The notes below the pieces were generated by a model. The model ran no database searches. It was not told the origin of the DNA and was given only the letters and a program-made list of their open reading frames with translations. The translations under genes were made by a program, and so were the position numbers. From positions 372,001 through 436,000 of the forward strand of contig NZ_JARRIR010000002.1 in NCBI RefSeq assembly GCF_029601685.1: DNA of 64,000 bases, read 5' to 3'. The DNA is from Metarhizobium sp017305935. GTDB taxonomy: Bacteria; Pseudomonadota; Alphaproteobacteria; Rhizobiales; Rhizobiaceae. Positions 1 to 6,700 of the stretch are shown piece after piece (the first letter of the stretch is position 1; every line of letters begins with the position of its first letter).

Positions 1-64
1 GTGCAATTCCGTTGCAGGAACTGATCGACAGCGGCGATCTGGCTGGCGATGGAAACCTTCTGCA

Positions 65-526
65 TCACCGCTTCCCCCGCGACGTGATCGAGATCGGCCG
101 GGCGCGCAGCATCTTCAGCTCGGCTGTGATCCGCCGCCGCTCCTGCTCGCGCAGGGCGATCTCGGCAAGCACGGCCTCCTCGCCAATCAGGACGGTTACG
201 CCCTGGACGGATGCGGCTTCGTCCCAAAGCCACATAGCGCCGGTCGCATAGACCAGGGCGCAGAAGCGCGGCATGGTGATATCGTGGCCGGTCTTGCTCT
301 CGGCGGTATAGGCATCGATCGACGCTTTGCTGATCGATGGTAGGCCGAGATACCGGGCCATGCGGGTGGCAATCGTTGGGCGGTCGTACTGGCTTTCGCG
401 AATGGCGCGGCTCATCGCCGCCTTCAGCTTGGCGCGATAGCGGTCGATATCGATCTGAGTGGCCGGCGCGCGAACCGGAAATACCGGCTCGCCGAACATG
501 TCGAGTTGGGAGGGATCGGGCTTCAT
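65..526 (-). CDS. Hypothetical prophage early-region protein
   Basis: A 153-residue soluble protein that I do not recognise as a named family. It starts MKPDPSQLDMFGEP, has an alanine- and arginine-rich middle, and ends in a charged helical stretch (about residues 115-140). Its ATG overlaps the stop of the upstream ParB-like gene in an ATGA arrangement, so the two are translationally coupled. It belongs to the leftward early operon of the Mu-like prophage and lies closest to the part of that element outside the window, where transposase genes would be expected. Function unknown; the reading frame itself is well supported by the coupling. Confidence 0.6.
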   Translation of the reverse strand: MKPDPSQLDMFGEPVFPVRAPATQIDIDRYRAKLKAAMSRAIRESQYDRPTIATRMARYLGLPSISKASIDAYTAESKTGHDITMPRFCALVYATGAMWLWDEAASVQGVTVLIGEEAVLAEIALREQERRRITAELKMLRARPISITSRGKR

Positions 527-1365
527 GCCGCCGCCTCACGCTTGATGCTTTCCATCAGGTCGCCAAGCCCTTCGAGCGGATCGACACCGATATGAACAAG
601 GAATTCGCTCCTGGTCTCTTCGTCGGCCTCGTCCCAAACAGAAATCAGCTTAGTCAACAGGCTGACGGGCTTCTTCGGTTTCTCTGGCTTCATCGCGTCA
701 AGCACGCGGTAGATATCCGGTTCGACCTTCAGCCCGCCGACAAGCCCGGCCTGCTCTGTCTCCGGCATTCCAGCCAGCTTCAAGAGTAGCTTCTGATCGT
801 CTTCAGCCGGAGTTCCACGGAGGGCCGCGCGAAGGCCGGGATGTAGCTTCAGGCCAATCGTCGAAAGACGCTTATATGTCGTCGCGCCGATGCCAAGCCG
901 TTCTTGGACCCGCTCGGAAAGCTCTCTGCCGGGTGCAAACATCAAAGGTCCATCGTGGTCCTTTGATTTCCTGTTACCGCCTCGCACGATTTTTCCGTGT
1001 TTCTCTTCGGCAATTTCCCGAAATTTGACCACGAACATTCCGCGATCGAGCTGCGAAAGCTCGTTACGAAACAGGTTTTCGGAGATCTCGATAAGCTGCG
1101 CCTCGGCAACATCGGTAGAGACGATTAGAGCGTCGATCTCCGTCCACTCGTTCAGTTCGCCACCACGCAACCGGTGTGCGCCAGCGACCAGCGACCAGGG
1201 CGTCTTGCCGCCCTTTGCTGCCGGCGTCGGCCGCACCGTGATCGGATTGATCAGGCCGCGCTCGGCCATCGACGCGGCAATCGCCAGCGCGTGTTCTTCA
1301 TCGACCGGCCGGGCGCGTTCGCCGACGAAAATGGAAGCAATCGGAATGGATTTCAGCGTTGCCAT
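523..1365 (-). CDS. ParB/Srx-fold nuclease-domain protein of prophage
   Basis: 280 residues. The N-terminal 110 residues look like a ParB/RepB N-terminal domain: ERGLINPITVRP, then LVAGAHRLRG (the GxHR box) and ENLFRNELSQLDR. A helical C-terminal half follows. The ATG at 1365 shares one base with the stop of the upstream DnaA-like gene (TGATG); a TTG one codon earlier is possible but less likely. ParB-domain proteins occur in early regions of several Mu-like phages, where they are not plasmid-partition proteins. I infer a DNA-binding or early regulatory role rather than chromosome segregation, because there is no ParA beside it. Confidence 0.8.
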   Translation of the reverse strand: MATLKSIPIASIFVGERARPVDEEHALAIAASMAERGLINPITVRPTPAAKGGKTPWSLVAGAHRLRGGELNEWTEIDALIVSTDVAEAQLIEISENLFRNELSQLDRGMFVVKFREIAEEKHGKIVRGGNRKSKDHDGPLMFAPGRELSERVQERLGIGATTYKRLSTIGLKLHPGLRAALRGTPAEDDQKLLLKLAGMPETEQAGLVGGLKVEPDIYRVLDAMKPEKPKKPVSLLTKLISVWDEADEETRSEFLVHIGVDPLEGLGDLMESIKREAAA

Positions 1366-1739
1366 CAAGCAACCTCATCAAAATACGGCGCTTCGCCGTC
1401 GGATGTCCTGAGAAACAGGAGCGTCCGTGCGCGTTCGGCCATGGATTGGTAATGAATGGCGAAGGGGTCATGAGCTATGCGGGCGTCGATCGTCCGCAGG
1501 CCCCGGTTGATTGCCTCACGGGAGCGATCCTCCATCTCGACGACACGGCGTTTCGGCCAGCCGAATTCACGCACCACCAGATGCATGACAACCTGCCGGG
1601 CAAGCGCGGCATCGAACCACTCGTGTGGTGGATCGACGATGTCGCGGATCGAGAGATGCGGAAACCCTTCCCGCACGGCGCAAAGGCAGGCATGGATGGT
1701 GGCTTCATAAACCTGCTTCTGATCGTAAACGTTCAACAT
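1365..1739 (-). CDS. DnaA C-terminal-like helix-turn-helix protein (prophage)
   Basis: 124 residues. The middle (LARQVVMHLVVREFGWPKRR, about residues 43-62) resembles the LARQIAMYL helix of DnaA domain IV. The following segment, MEDRSREAINRG, stands where the DnaA signature helix binds DnaA boxes, but the usual DHTTV residues are not kept. There is no AAA+ ATPase domain, so it cannot be a full initiator. It lies 3 bp downstream of a small membrane ORF and is fused to the ParB-like gene by a TGATG junction. Probably a phage DNA-binding protein; the family assignment is by eye. Confidence 0.6.
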   Translation of the reverse strand: MLNVYDQKQVYEATIHACLCAVREGFPHLSIRDIVDPPHEWFDAALARQVVMHLVVREFGWPKRRVVEMEDRSREAINRGLRTIDARIAHDPFAIHYQSMAERARTLLFLRTSDGEAPYFDEVA

Positions 1740-1742
1740 CGG

Positions 1743-1892
1743 TCACCAGACGCTGGATACGAGCGCGACGGTCGCCGCGAGGATGCCGGCGCACGCGGTA
1801 CACGTCACCAGCAGCATTTCCACCGCGAGGCCGGCTCGGCGGAGCGCCGGGACCATCGGAACGATGTCTATTTCGGAGCGCTTTTTCGTCAT
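1743..1892 (-). CDS. Small single-pass membrane protein (prophage)
   Basis: A 49-residue ORF starting MTKKRSEIDIVPM, with one hydrophobic segment (about residues 21-47, containing VEMLLVTCTACAG). It ends 3 bp before the DnaA-like gene and fits the leftward early operon. The much longer frame that contains it (up to 2153) is Ser-rich and reads like the antisense of a real gene, so I take only this short C-terminal part. The ribosome-binding site is weak (GAGG about 13 nt upstream). Function unknown. Confidence 0.35.
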   Translation of the reverse strand: MTKKRSEIDIVPMVPALRRAGLAVEMLLVTCTACAGILAATVALVSSVW

Positions 1893-1953
1893 TGGCGATG
1901 GCCTCGAAATGCGGGAGGGTGTGCCCGCAACGAACGAATGGAGGGATTCGGAA

Positions 1954-2337
1954 ATGGAAGAGGAAACGCAGATCGAACGTACGGCGAACTTCGCGATGGC
2001 GGACGCCAATGTTCTCGGCATGCTCCTGTCTGAGCTTGCAGACGCGCTGAAGCAGAGAAACCTTCTCAACAACGAGGATATCGCTGGCGCTCTATTGAGG
2101 GCGGAATGTCGGGCTGAAATGGCTGACAAAATCGGAGAAGAGGATGGCGACATCAGCGGTCACCACGTCGCAGCAGCGCAGATAACCATCGACGCATGGA
2201 GCCGACGATTGACGTTGGAGCCTGCGCTGGATCAGCTTCGCACCCAGCAACACGCGTGGCTTGCGGCGGGACGTCCAGGGGAAAGCCCCCTTGAGGCAGA
2301 ACGCATCGTCGAGGAATATCCTGACGACGAGGAGTAA
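1954..2337 (+). CDS. Acidic hypothetical prophage protein, opposite strand
   Basis: 127 residues, acidic, starting MEEETQIERTANFAMADAN and ending EEYPDDEE. The start is set by a strong Shine-Dalgarno sequence (GGAGGGATTCGG just before the ATG); in-frame ATGs further upstream lack one. It is helical and soluble, with no family I recognise. It runs against the surrounding early genes and overlaps the 3' half of the minus-strand gene at 2153-2620, so one of the two is shorter than drawn or they are truly antisense. The intrinsic terminator at 2990-3014 has the orientation needed to end this transcript. Confidence 0.5.
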   Translation: MEEETQIERTANFAMADANVLGMLLSELADALKQRNLLNNEDIAGALLRAECRAEMADKIGEEDGDISGHHVAAAQITIDAWSRRLTLEPALDQLRTQQHAWLAAGRPGESPLEAERIVEEYPDDEE

Positions 2338-2620
2338 GCGCCCCCTTGGCGTAAAGAGCATACAGATCGTCAGCAGTCAGGCTTCGTTTTTCTTCGGCCG
2401 ATTGCCGTGCTTGCTTCAGATGGGCGCGGCGGGTGGAGGCATGTATCTTCGCCGCCTCCTTGTCGAGGCACGAACCCTTTACGCCCCGACCAGCCTTGGC
2501 TAACGCAGATCGGAATGCCTCAGTAAACTCTTGATCCAGGGCTTCTTGCCGTTCGACGCGCCTGCGTTCGACGGCATCAATCAATGCGTCAAGAAGTCCT
2601 GCCGAAAACGAATAGGTCAC
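2153..2620 (-). CDS. Hypothetical prophage protein, doubtful C-terminus
   Basis: 155 residues from a GTG start that overlaps the stop of the Ner-like gene (GTGA). The first ~95 residues (DALIDAVERRRVERQEALDQ onward) look like a charged helical protein. The last ~60 residues, from about QDIPRRC, have an antisense-like composition and lie opposite the well-supported plus-strand gene ending at 2337. The original stop codon may have been lost. No family recognised. Confidence 0.4.
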   Translation of the reverse strand: MTYSFSAGLLDALIDAVERRRVERQEALDQEFTEAFRSALAKAGRGVKGSCLDKEAAKIHASTRRAHLKQARQSAEEKRSLTADDLYALYAKGALTPRRQDIPRRCVLPQGGFPLDVPPQATRVAGCEADPAQAPTSIVGSMRRWLSALLRRGDR

Positions 2621-2967
2621 GCCGCCACCCCGCTCGATGCAACGGCGCTTTTATGCTTGGCCCGGCGCTGGCGCATATTCGGCGGGCGAACATAGTTTTC
2701 CTTGGGCTGCGGGCTCTTCCGCGTCCCGTCGCCATGATAGCGCGTGCGCCACAGATGCTCGGGACGCCGGCGCAGGGCCGCCGCGATAGCGCGCTCGCCA
2801 GCCAGATTGGCCTGCTGAAGCGCGTTGCCGCAGGTGCCCTTTGCAAGGCCGTAATCCGCGTCAATTCCGATCAGCGTCAGGCCGGCCTCGGAGAGCAGGC
2901 GCTTGACGCGGTTCATCTCATCAAGGCGCAGCTTCGCCGCCTTGTCCGCTATGCGGTCATGGTGCAT
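2617..2967 (-). CDS. Ner/Nlp-like phage transcriptional regulator
   Basis: 116 residues. Residues about 20-75 match the pattern of Mu Ner and the Nlp/SfsB family: a helix (VKRLLSEAGLTLIGIDADYG), a recognition helix region (AKGTCGNALQ), then GERAIAAALRRRPEHLWRTRY, close to the family's GERIIA...P..IWPSRY ending. In Mu-like phages Ner is the first early gene, divergent from the repressor, and shuts down early and repressor promoters. The position here is the same: it diverges from the XRE repressor across 130 bp. A good ribosome-binding site (AAGGGAATACC) precedes the ATG at 2967. Confidence 0.75.
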   Translation of the reverse strand: MHHDRIADKAAKLRLDEMNRVKRLLSEAGLTLIGIDADYGLAKGTCGNALQQANLAGERAIAAALRRRPEHLWRTRYHGDGTRKSPQPKENYVRPPNMRQRRAKHKSAVASSGVAA

Positions 2968-2989
2968 GGTATTCCCTTATTGTGATGAG

Positions 2990-3014
2990 GGAGGCCCTGG
3001 CCGGCCTCCTTTTT
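2990..3014 (+). terminator. Intrinsic terminator between Ner-like gene and repressor
   Basis: A 7-bp perfect GC stem (GGAGGCC / GGCCTCC, 6-nt loop) followed by TTTTT on the plus strand. It would stop rightward transcripts before they enter the repressor promoter. Confidence 0.6.
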
Positions 3015-3030
3015 CATGTGTGATTTGGTC

Positions 3031-3057
3031 TATGTTTATAGAAGGAGGATAAACATA
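3031..3057. promoter_or_regulatory. Candidate repressor/Ner operator, inverted repeat
   Basis: TATGTTTAT (3031-3039) and its exact reverse complement ATAAACATA (3049-3057) are separated by 9 nt. A third related copy (TATGTTTTT) is at 3085-3093. They lie between the divergent Ner-like and repressor genes, the usual place for phage operators. Which protein binds is inferred from position only. Confidence 0.5.
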
Positions 3058-3097
3058 AATTTCGGATTTTAAAAGCCCGAATTTTATGTTTTTGAGA

Positions 3098-3661
3098 ATG
3101 GCTCGAAAACCCGTGTACAAAACGCCACTCGGCCGCCGGCTCGCCGATATTCGCGAGGAATTCGGCTTGGACCGCGAAGAACTTGCCGCGAGGTTCGTTT
3201 CCGTAAGCGCCGCAGCCATCGCGAATTACGAGCGAGGTGACAATGTGCCGGACGCAAATGTCCTAGCCGCCTACCACAGAGAATTTGATGTAAATCTTGA
3301 ATGGTTGATAACAGGCGAGGGAGAAATGTTCGGCAAAATTGGCGATACAGGTGAGAAGCGCAGAATAGAGTTTCCGCCTACGGACACCTCTACTCTTGGT
3401 ATTGATAATCCCACTCTAGTTTTGAGACGGCGCATCTACCGACACGTTCGCGAGGCATTCGTAACTAGCGAAAAATTCGTTCAAGAGGATGCAATGGCAA
3501 TGGTGGCAATGGACCTTTTTGCTGCATTAACTCATCAGGTTAAAGACCTCGATGATGAAGAGGAGGTCCAGTTAGCCCTCGCACAACTCATTTACAATTT
3601 GAGGAAAGAAATCTCCCGAACCTCTGCCAATCCGGGCACCACCAAACGCTCGGCCTCATGA
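3098..3661 (+). CDS. XRE-family prophage repressor
   Basis: 187 residues from MARKPVYKTP; an ATG four codons earlier (3086) is also possible. The N-terminal ~70 residues form an XRE helix-turn-helix: LGRRLADIREEFGLDREELA, AIANYERG, then NLEWLITGEGEMF, a segment typical of cI-like proteins. The C-terminal part is helical and acidic and has no S24 autoprotease motif. It is read away from the Ner-like gene toward the end of the element, as the Mu c gene is. I infer a lysogeny repressor. Base composition here is visibly more AT-rich than the chromosomal genes. Confidence 0.75.
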   Translation: MARKPVYKTPLGRRLADIREEFGLDREELAARFVSVSAAAIANYERGDNVPDANVLAAYHREFDVNLEWLITGEGEMFGKIGDTGEKRRIEFPPTDTSTLGIDNPTLVLRRRIYRHVREAFVTSEKFVQEDAMAMVAMDLFAALTHQVKDLDDEEEVQLALAQLIYNLRKEISRTSANPGTTKRSAS

Positions 3662-3795
3662 TTGTACGTGTAGCACAAGATCGGAATGACAACCCATAGG
3701 GGCGCGAGGCAATAGCGCCTGATCCCCAATGAGTTGCGAATGGTTAAGGGTTAAGGTTTCGGTAAGGATAGATGGGAAAACCGGAGGAAATCGCC

Positions 3796-3996
3796 ATGCC
3801 GGTGGTTGACTGGAAGAAAGCGCCAAAGGGCGCGCGCTGGTGGGCAATGGATGCCGACCGAAAAGCATACTGGTACGGCGCTCCAGACATCGCCGCCTTC
3901 ACCGATTTCTGGTTTGCCGAACAGATCGAGGCTCCCGATTTCGGCTTCACCGGCGACTGGCGCAAAAGCCTCGTCGAGCGCCCTGAAAGGAAATAG
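3796..3996 (+). CDS. Small hypothetical protein at prophage edge
   Basis: 66 residues from MPVVDWKKAPKG. The internal start is chosen because GGAGGAAATCGCC sits directly before it; an ATG at 3772 is also in frame. Tryptophan- and aromatic-rich (ARWWAMDADRKAYWYG), soluble, no family recognised. It lies 134 bp downstream of the repressor and 1 bp before the first copy of the 13-bp end repeat, so it is probably a lysogenically expressed cargo gene. Confidence 0.5.
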   Translation: MPVVDWKKAPKGARWWAMDADRKAYWYGAPDIAAFTDFWFAEQIEAPDFGFTGDWRKSLVERPERK

Positions 3997-3997
3997 C

Positions 3998-4010
3998 CGG
4001 ACTTTTCTCA
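3998..4010 (+). repeat. 13-bp direct repeat, copy 1 (candidate transposase site)
   Basis: CGGACTTTTCTCA, repeated exactly at 4083-4095. Mu-like elements carry several transposase-binding repeats beyond the repressor gene, which is where these sit. Assignment is inference. Confidence 0.45.
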
Positions 4011-4082
4011 CAGGAGGGCACGGTAGGCGTAATTATCTGTTTTCGCGTGCTTTTTTCAATTTCCGGCGAAATAGGTCCATTT

Positions 4083-4095
4083 CGGACTTTTCTCA
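4083..4095 (+). repeat. 13-bp direct repeat, copy 2 (candidate transposase site)
   Basis: Second exact copy of CGGACTTTTCTCA, 85 bp from the first; both copies are preceded by GAAATAG within 15 nt. Confidence 0.45.
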
Positions 4096-4321
4096 ATTGG
4101 AATTTCGGTCAGAACCGGCTGAAAAAATCGTGGATTCCCAAACTTCCCTGAAGAAACTGGTGCCTATATTTTTCAATGGCTTGAAGTCGCCTTAAAGGCA
4201 TTCCGAGGATTTCTGAGCCCCATCTTGAAGCCTCGCCCCCACCGACTATAATCCACCGCCAGGCGCACCGATTTGCTCCGCCGATCTGTCAAAATCATCC
4301 TTGGCCCATCACCTCCCGATG

Positions 4322-5560
4322 TCAGGCTAATGACTTGTTCCATAAGGCTTTTGCCTCGGAATGACGGGCAATGACAGGAAATGACAAGAATTCCGGATAC
4401 CGGTGACAGACAACACCCAACGGAAAATCATCAATCGGACCGATTGGCGCTCTCGCGATAAGAACCGAGTTTGCACGTCCAACCGCCCTTATAAAGTTGA
4501 TGTGAAAAGGCAAATTGTCGTCTCTAATGTTATTCTCGCTGTCCGGCTCGTACCACCGCGCAGCGACATGAGTCATAATGAGGTAAGCCCGAACTATCTG
4601 CTTAAGCGCTTGGTCGAAGTCGCGGTGGGCCTCCCTCGTACCCCAGTCGGGCTTAAGAAATTTGAGGTATATGGCTGGGTGTCGACGCAACAGTGACGCT
4701 ATAAGTTGGAGGGCCAACGGCTCTTTGTTGACCAAAGTAAGTTTGTCGAGTTCCGCTCTTAGTTCAGTCGCAGAGGCTATGCCGGCCATTCGTAGAAGCC
4801 GATCAAGGTTGTCGATACGGCCCAGACTGACGTCTGTCTTTCCGTTTTTCTCAAGCCAAGAGTAGATCAACGTAGCCAGGTCGTACCTGCTGTCCCATCT
4901 TTCTTGATCAAGCATTTGTACACGGCGTTGTACCGCTTTCTGCAATCTTTCTAGCGCAATCTCCCCGGAAAGTACGAGGCCGTTCAACTCATCTAAGATG
5001 GCCCGCTCCTCCTCCGACGGCGTGCCGCTGTGCGGTTTATAAATTAGGTCATGCTCGACCTCAGCCCACGCATGCATCAAAACTGACCCTACCTGGATCT
5101 CGATGGACGCCTGAGCGTAGTCGTGTGCGGTTCCCACTTTCTGATCGGATTTGAGACGAACACGATAGTGATCCGCGTAATAGCCGTTGAACCTGTTGCT
5201 TGGATGTCGCTCGATTGTCGTCGGGAACGTCTTGCTCGCCAATACTTCGAATGTAGATGACAAAAGCTCCTTGACCCTCTTGGCATCACCAGGAAAGTAA
5301 AGTGCGATTCGCACACCGGCTAGGTCGACTATGTCTTCCCTAACATCGTCGATACTTGCGTAGTGTTTTGCTTTCTTGCGGGAGGGTATCTTGTCGGCAA
5401 GCTTTTTGATGGACTTGGCTCTGTGAGATACAATTGCTCTAATGCCGGCTGTCTCCAGAATTTCCTCGCAAAGCGTGGCGCAAGAGTTCGCGGCGTTTTT
5501 GTAGAAATAGAATTCTCTAGCGTATGCCCTTAAGAAATCGGAGATCACATCAGCGTTCAT
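4322..5560 (-). CDS. RelA/SpoT nucleotidyltransferase-domain protein (toxSAS-like?)
   Basis: 412 residues. Residues about 40-176 carry the (p)ppGpp-synthetase fold: RAKSIKKLADKI (47-58), DLAGVRI (79-85, with the metal-binding Asp), GYYADH (126-131, counterpart of GYRSLH) and EIQVGSVLMHAWAEVEH (154-170, with the catalytic Glu), then YKP. There is no HD hydrolase, TGS or ACT domain, so it is not a housekeeping Rel. The helical C-terminal ~230 residues are unrecognised. Such stand-alone synthetases either make alarmones or, as toxSAS toxins, pyrophosphorylate tRNA or make (pp)pApp, often in phage defence. The setting between a Mu-like prophage and a broken integrase favours an accessory or defence role; this is inference. 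GC is lower than in the neighbours. Confidence 0.7.
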   Translation of the reverse strand: MNADVISDFLRAYAREFYFYKNAANSCATLCEEILETAGIRAIVSHRAKSIKKLADKIPSRKKAKHYASIDDVREDIVDLAGVRIALYFPGDAKRVKELLSSTFEVLASKTFPTTIERHPSNRFNGYYADHYRVRLKSDQKVGTAHDYAQASIEIQVGSVLMHAWAEVEHDLIYKPHSGTPSEEERAILDELNGLVLSGEIALERLQKAVQRRVQMLDQERWDSRYDLATLIYSWLEKNGKTDVSLGRIDNLDRLLRMAGIASATELRAELDKLTLVNKEPLALQLIASLLRRHPAIYLKFLKPDWGTREAHRDFDQALKQIVRAYLIMTHVAARWYEPDSENNIRDDNLPFHINFIRAVGRANSVLIARAPIGPIDDFPLGVVCHRYPEFLSFPVIARHSEAKALWNKSLA

Positions 5561-5626
5561 GCTTGGCCCCTGGACGAAAGCAACAATCGAAAACCAGAGG
5601 TAGCATTTGCTTTTTGTCCGCGCGGG

Positions 5627-6001
5627 ATGTCAATGCGCTACATCCGAGACGGGCGCGAAAACAGCAACAAGTTACCGATGCTGGAAGCAGCGCTCGTCGA
5701 CCTCCCCCGCCACTGCGAAACCGTCTTGTCGACGGAGTACAAAAAGCCGTTCTCCGAGAAATCTCTCACGGGGATGATGGCGCACTGGACCGAGAAGGCC
5801 AACATGGGGCCGGGAGCTACCTTTCACGGATTGAGGAAGACGCTCGGGAAATACTTGTCGGAGTGCGGCGCGACTGCTAAACAATCCGCAGGCATCCTTG
5901 GCCACGACGATCTCGAACACGTCGAATTGTACAGCCGGGAAGCTGAACAAGAGGTGCTGGCGGTCGACGGCCTGTCGCTCCTACTTAAGCGATTTTCGTG
6001 A
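5627..6001 (+). pseudogene. Tyrosine recombinase (integrase), C-terminal remnant
   Basis: About 124 residues of a phage-type integrase whose family is normally 350-400 residues. Kept: LPMLEAALVDLPRHCE, HGLRKTLGKYLSECG (the HxxR box), ILGHDDLEHVELYSREAEQ (second His and the nucleophile Tyr). Missing: the N-terminal DNA-binding domain and the first catalytic Arg, so it should be inactive. The frame stays open upstream to about 5534 but the integrase similarity stops near 5600. The RelA/SpoT gene occupies the place where the 5' part should be, which suggests a deletion or insertion that removed it. Confidence 0.75.
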
Positions 6002-6218
6002 TTTTGTAGACTCTACAAATACCGACAATACACGACAATATGGAAAGGTCTCTGTCCAACCGTCTTCCCTAAGAGGCTGGAAAGACTGGTTTTTCCAAGG
6101 CCCTCCGGGCCCACCATTTCGTTCCATCAAGAACCAATTCGGCACTGCAATTCAAAATCGTGCCGCTTTCCGTGATTATCGGTAGGGGATCGGCGAAGCC
6201 GTCTGAGGGCTTGAGGGG

Positions 6219-6653
6219 ATGTCGGACATGTTGCGATTGGCTTTTGCGGCGGTGATGGCTGTCCTGCCTGCTGGAGTGCAGGCGTCCGAATGGCCGCCGG
6301 CAGCGGATTATCTGAGCATGACGGATTGCAGCGCAGCGGAGGATCCGGGGTCGTGCAATGCTGTGCGGCAGGATCTGCTGCGGGATTATGCAGAGGCGAT
6401 TGCAGGAAAGCCGCGGGGGCAGCGCAAGGTTTCGTTTTGCCTGACGACGGGCTGCGATTCCGCAGTCCAGGCCAATCCTGTCAGGGGATGTGCCTGGCAG
6501 ATAGTGCTCATCAAGTCGCGCCGGCCGGGATTGACGCGGAACGATCTGGCGAATTTCCGTAATTATTGCGGCCCGGGCTTCCTCGACGATGCCGGGCGGG
6601 AAGCGGCCATGGCGCAGGCAAAGGATTTGCTGAAGAAGCTTGGGGTCAATTGA
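6219..6653 (+). CDS. Exported cysteine-rich hypothetical protein
   Basis: 144 residues. Residues 1-22 are a Sec signal peptide (MLRLAFAAVMAVLPAGVQA-S cleavage pattern). The mature part has six cysteines (TDC, SCN, FCL, GCD, GCAWQ, YCG), consistent with three disulfides in the periplasm, and a conserved-looking GCAWQIVLIKS segment. A second ATG three codons in (6228) is an alternative start. It stands alone at the chromosomal side of the accessory patch, 217 bp after the integrase remnant; that gap holds no gene I can see. Function unknown. Confidence 0.6.
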   Translation: MSDMLRLAFAAVMAVLPAGVQASEWPPAADYLSMTDCSAAEDPGSCNAVRQDLLRDYAEAIAGKPRGQRKVSFCLTTGCDSAVQANPVRGCAWQIVLIKSRRPGLTRNDLANFRNYCGPGFLDDAGREAAMAQAKDLLKKLGVN

Positions 6654-6700
6654 GCGATGGCCGGCCGGCGATTCGTCGCCGGCGGAGACGGAAAACCGTC

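Larger units (their letters stand above)
3997..4321. other. Non-coding prophage terminus with repeats
   Basis: No gene seen. The stretch is AT-rich and holds two exact copies of a 13-mer (3998-4010 and 4083-4095) plus two looser TTTTTCAAT-type copies (about 4050 and 4170). The prophage end should lie inside this stretch or just beyond it; I cannot place the exact 5-bp target duplication without the other end. Confidence 0.4.

Noticed and set aside
523..1365. A plasmid partition locus or replicon origin
   Set aside because: There is no ParA/RepA, no RepC and no parS-like repeats. The setting is a phage early operon.
1743..2153. A 136-codon minus-strand gene
   Set aside because: Its first two thirds are Ser-rich and lie opposite a well-supported plus-strand gene. 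Only the last 49 codons, with their own ATG, look real.
2977..3219. An 80-codon minus-strand frame over the prophage operator region
   Set aside because: It overlaps the terminator, operators and the start of the repressor and has no ribosome-binding site or family pattern.
6002..6218. A tRNA or tmRNA 3' end as attachment site beside the integrase remnant
   Set aside because: I looked for a T-arm and acceptor stem near the CCACCA-like bases at 6110 but found no cloverleaf pairing.
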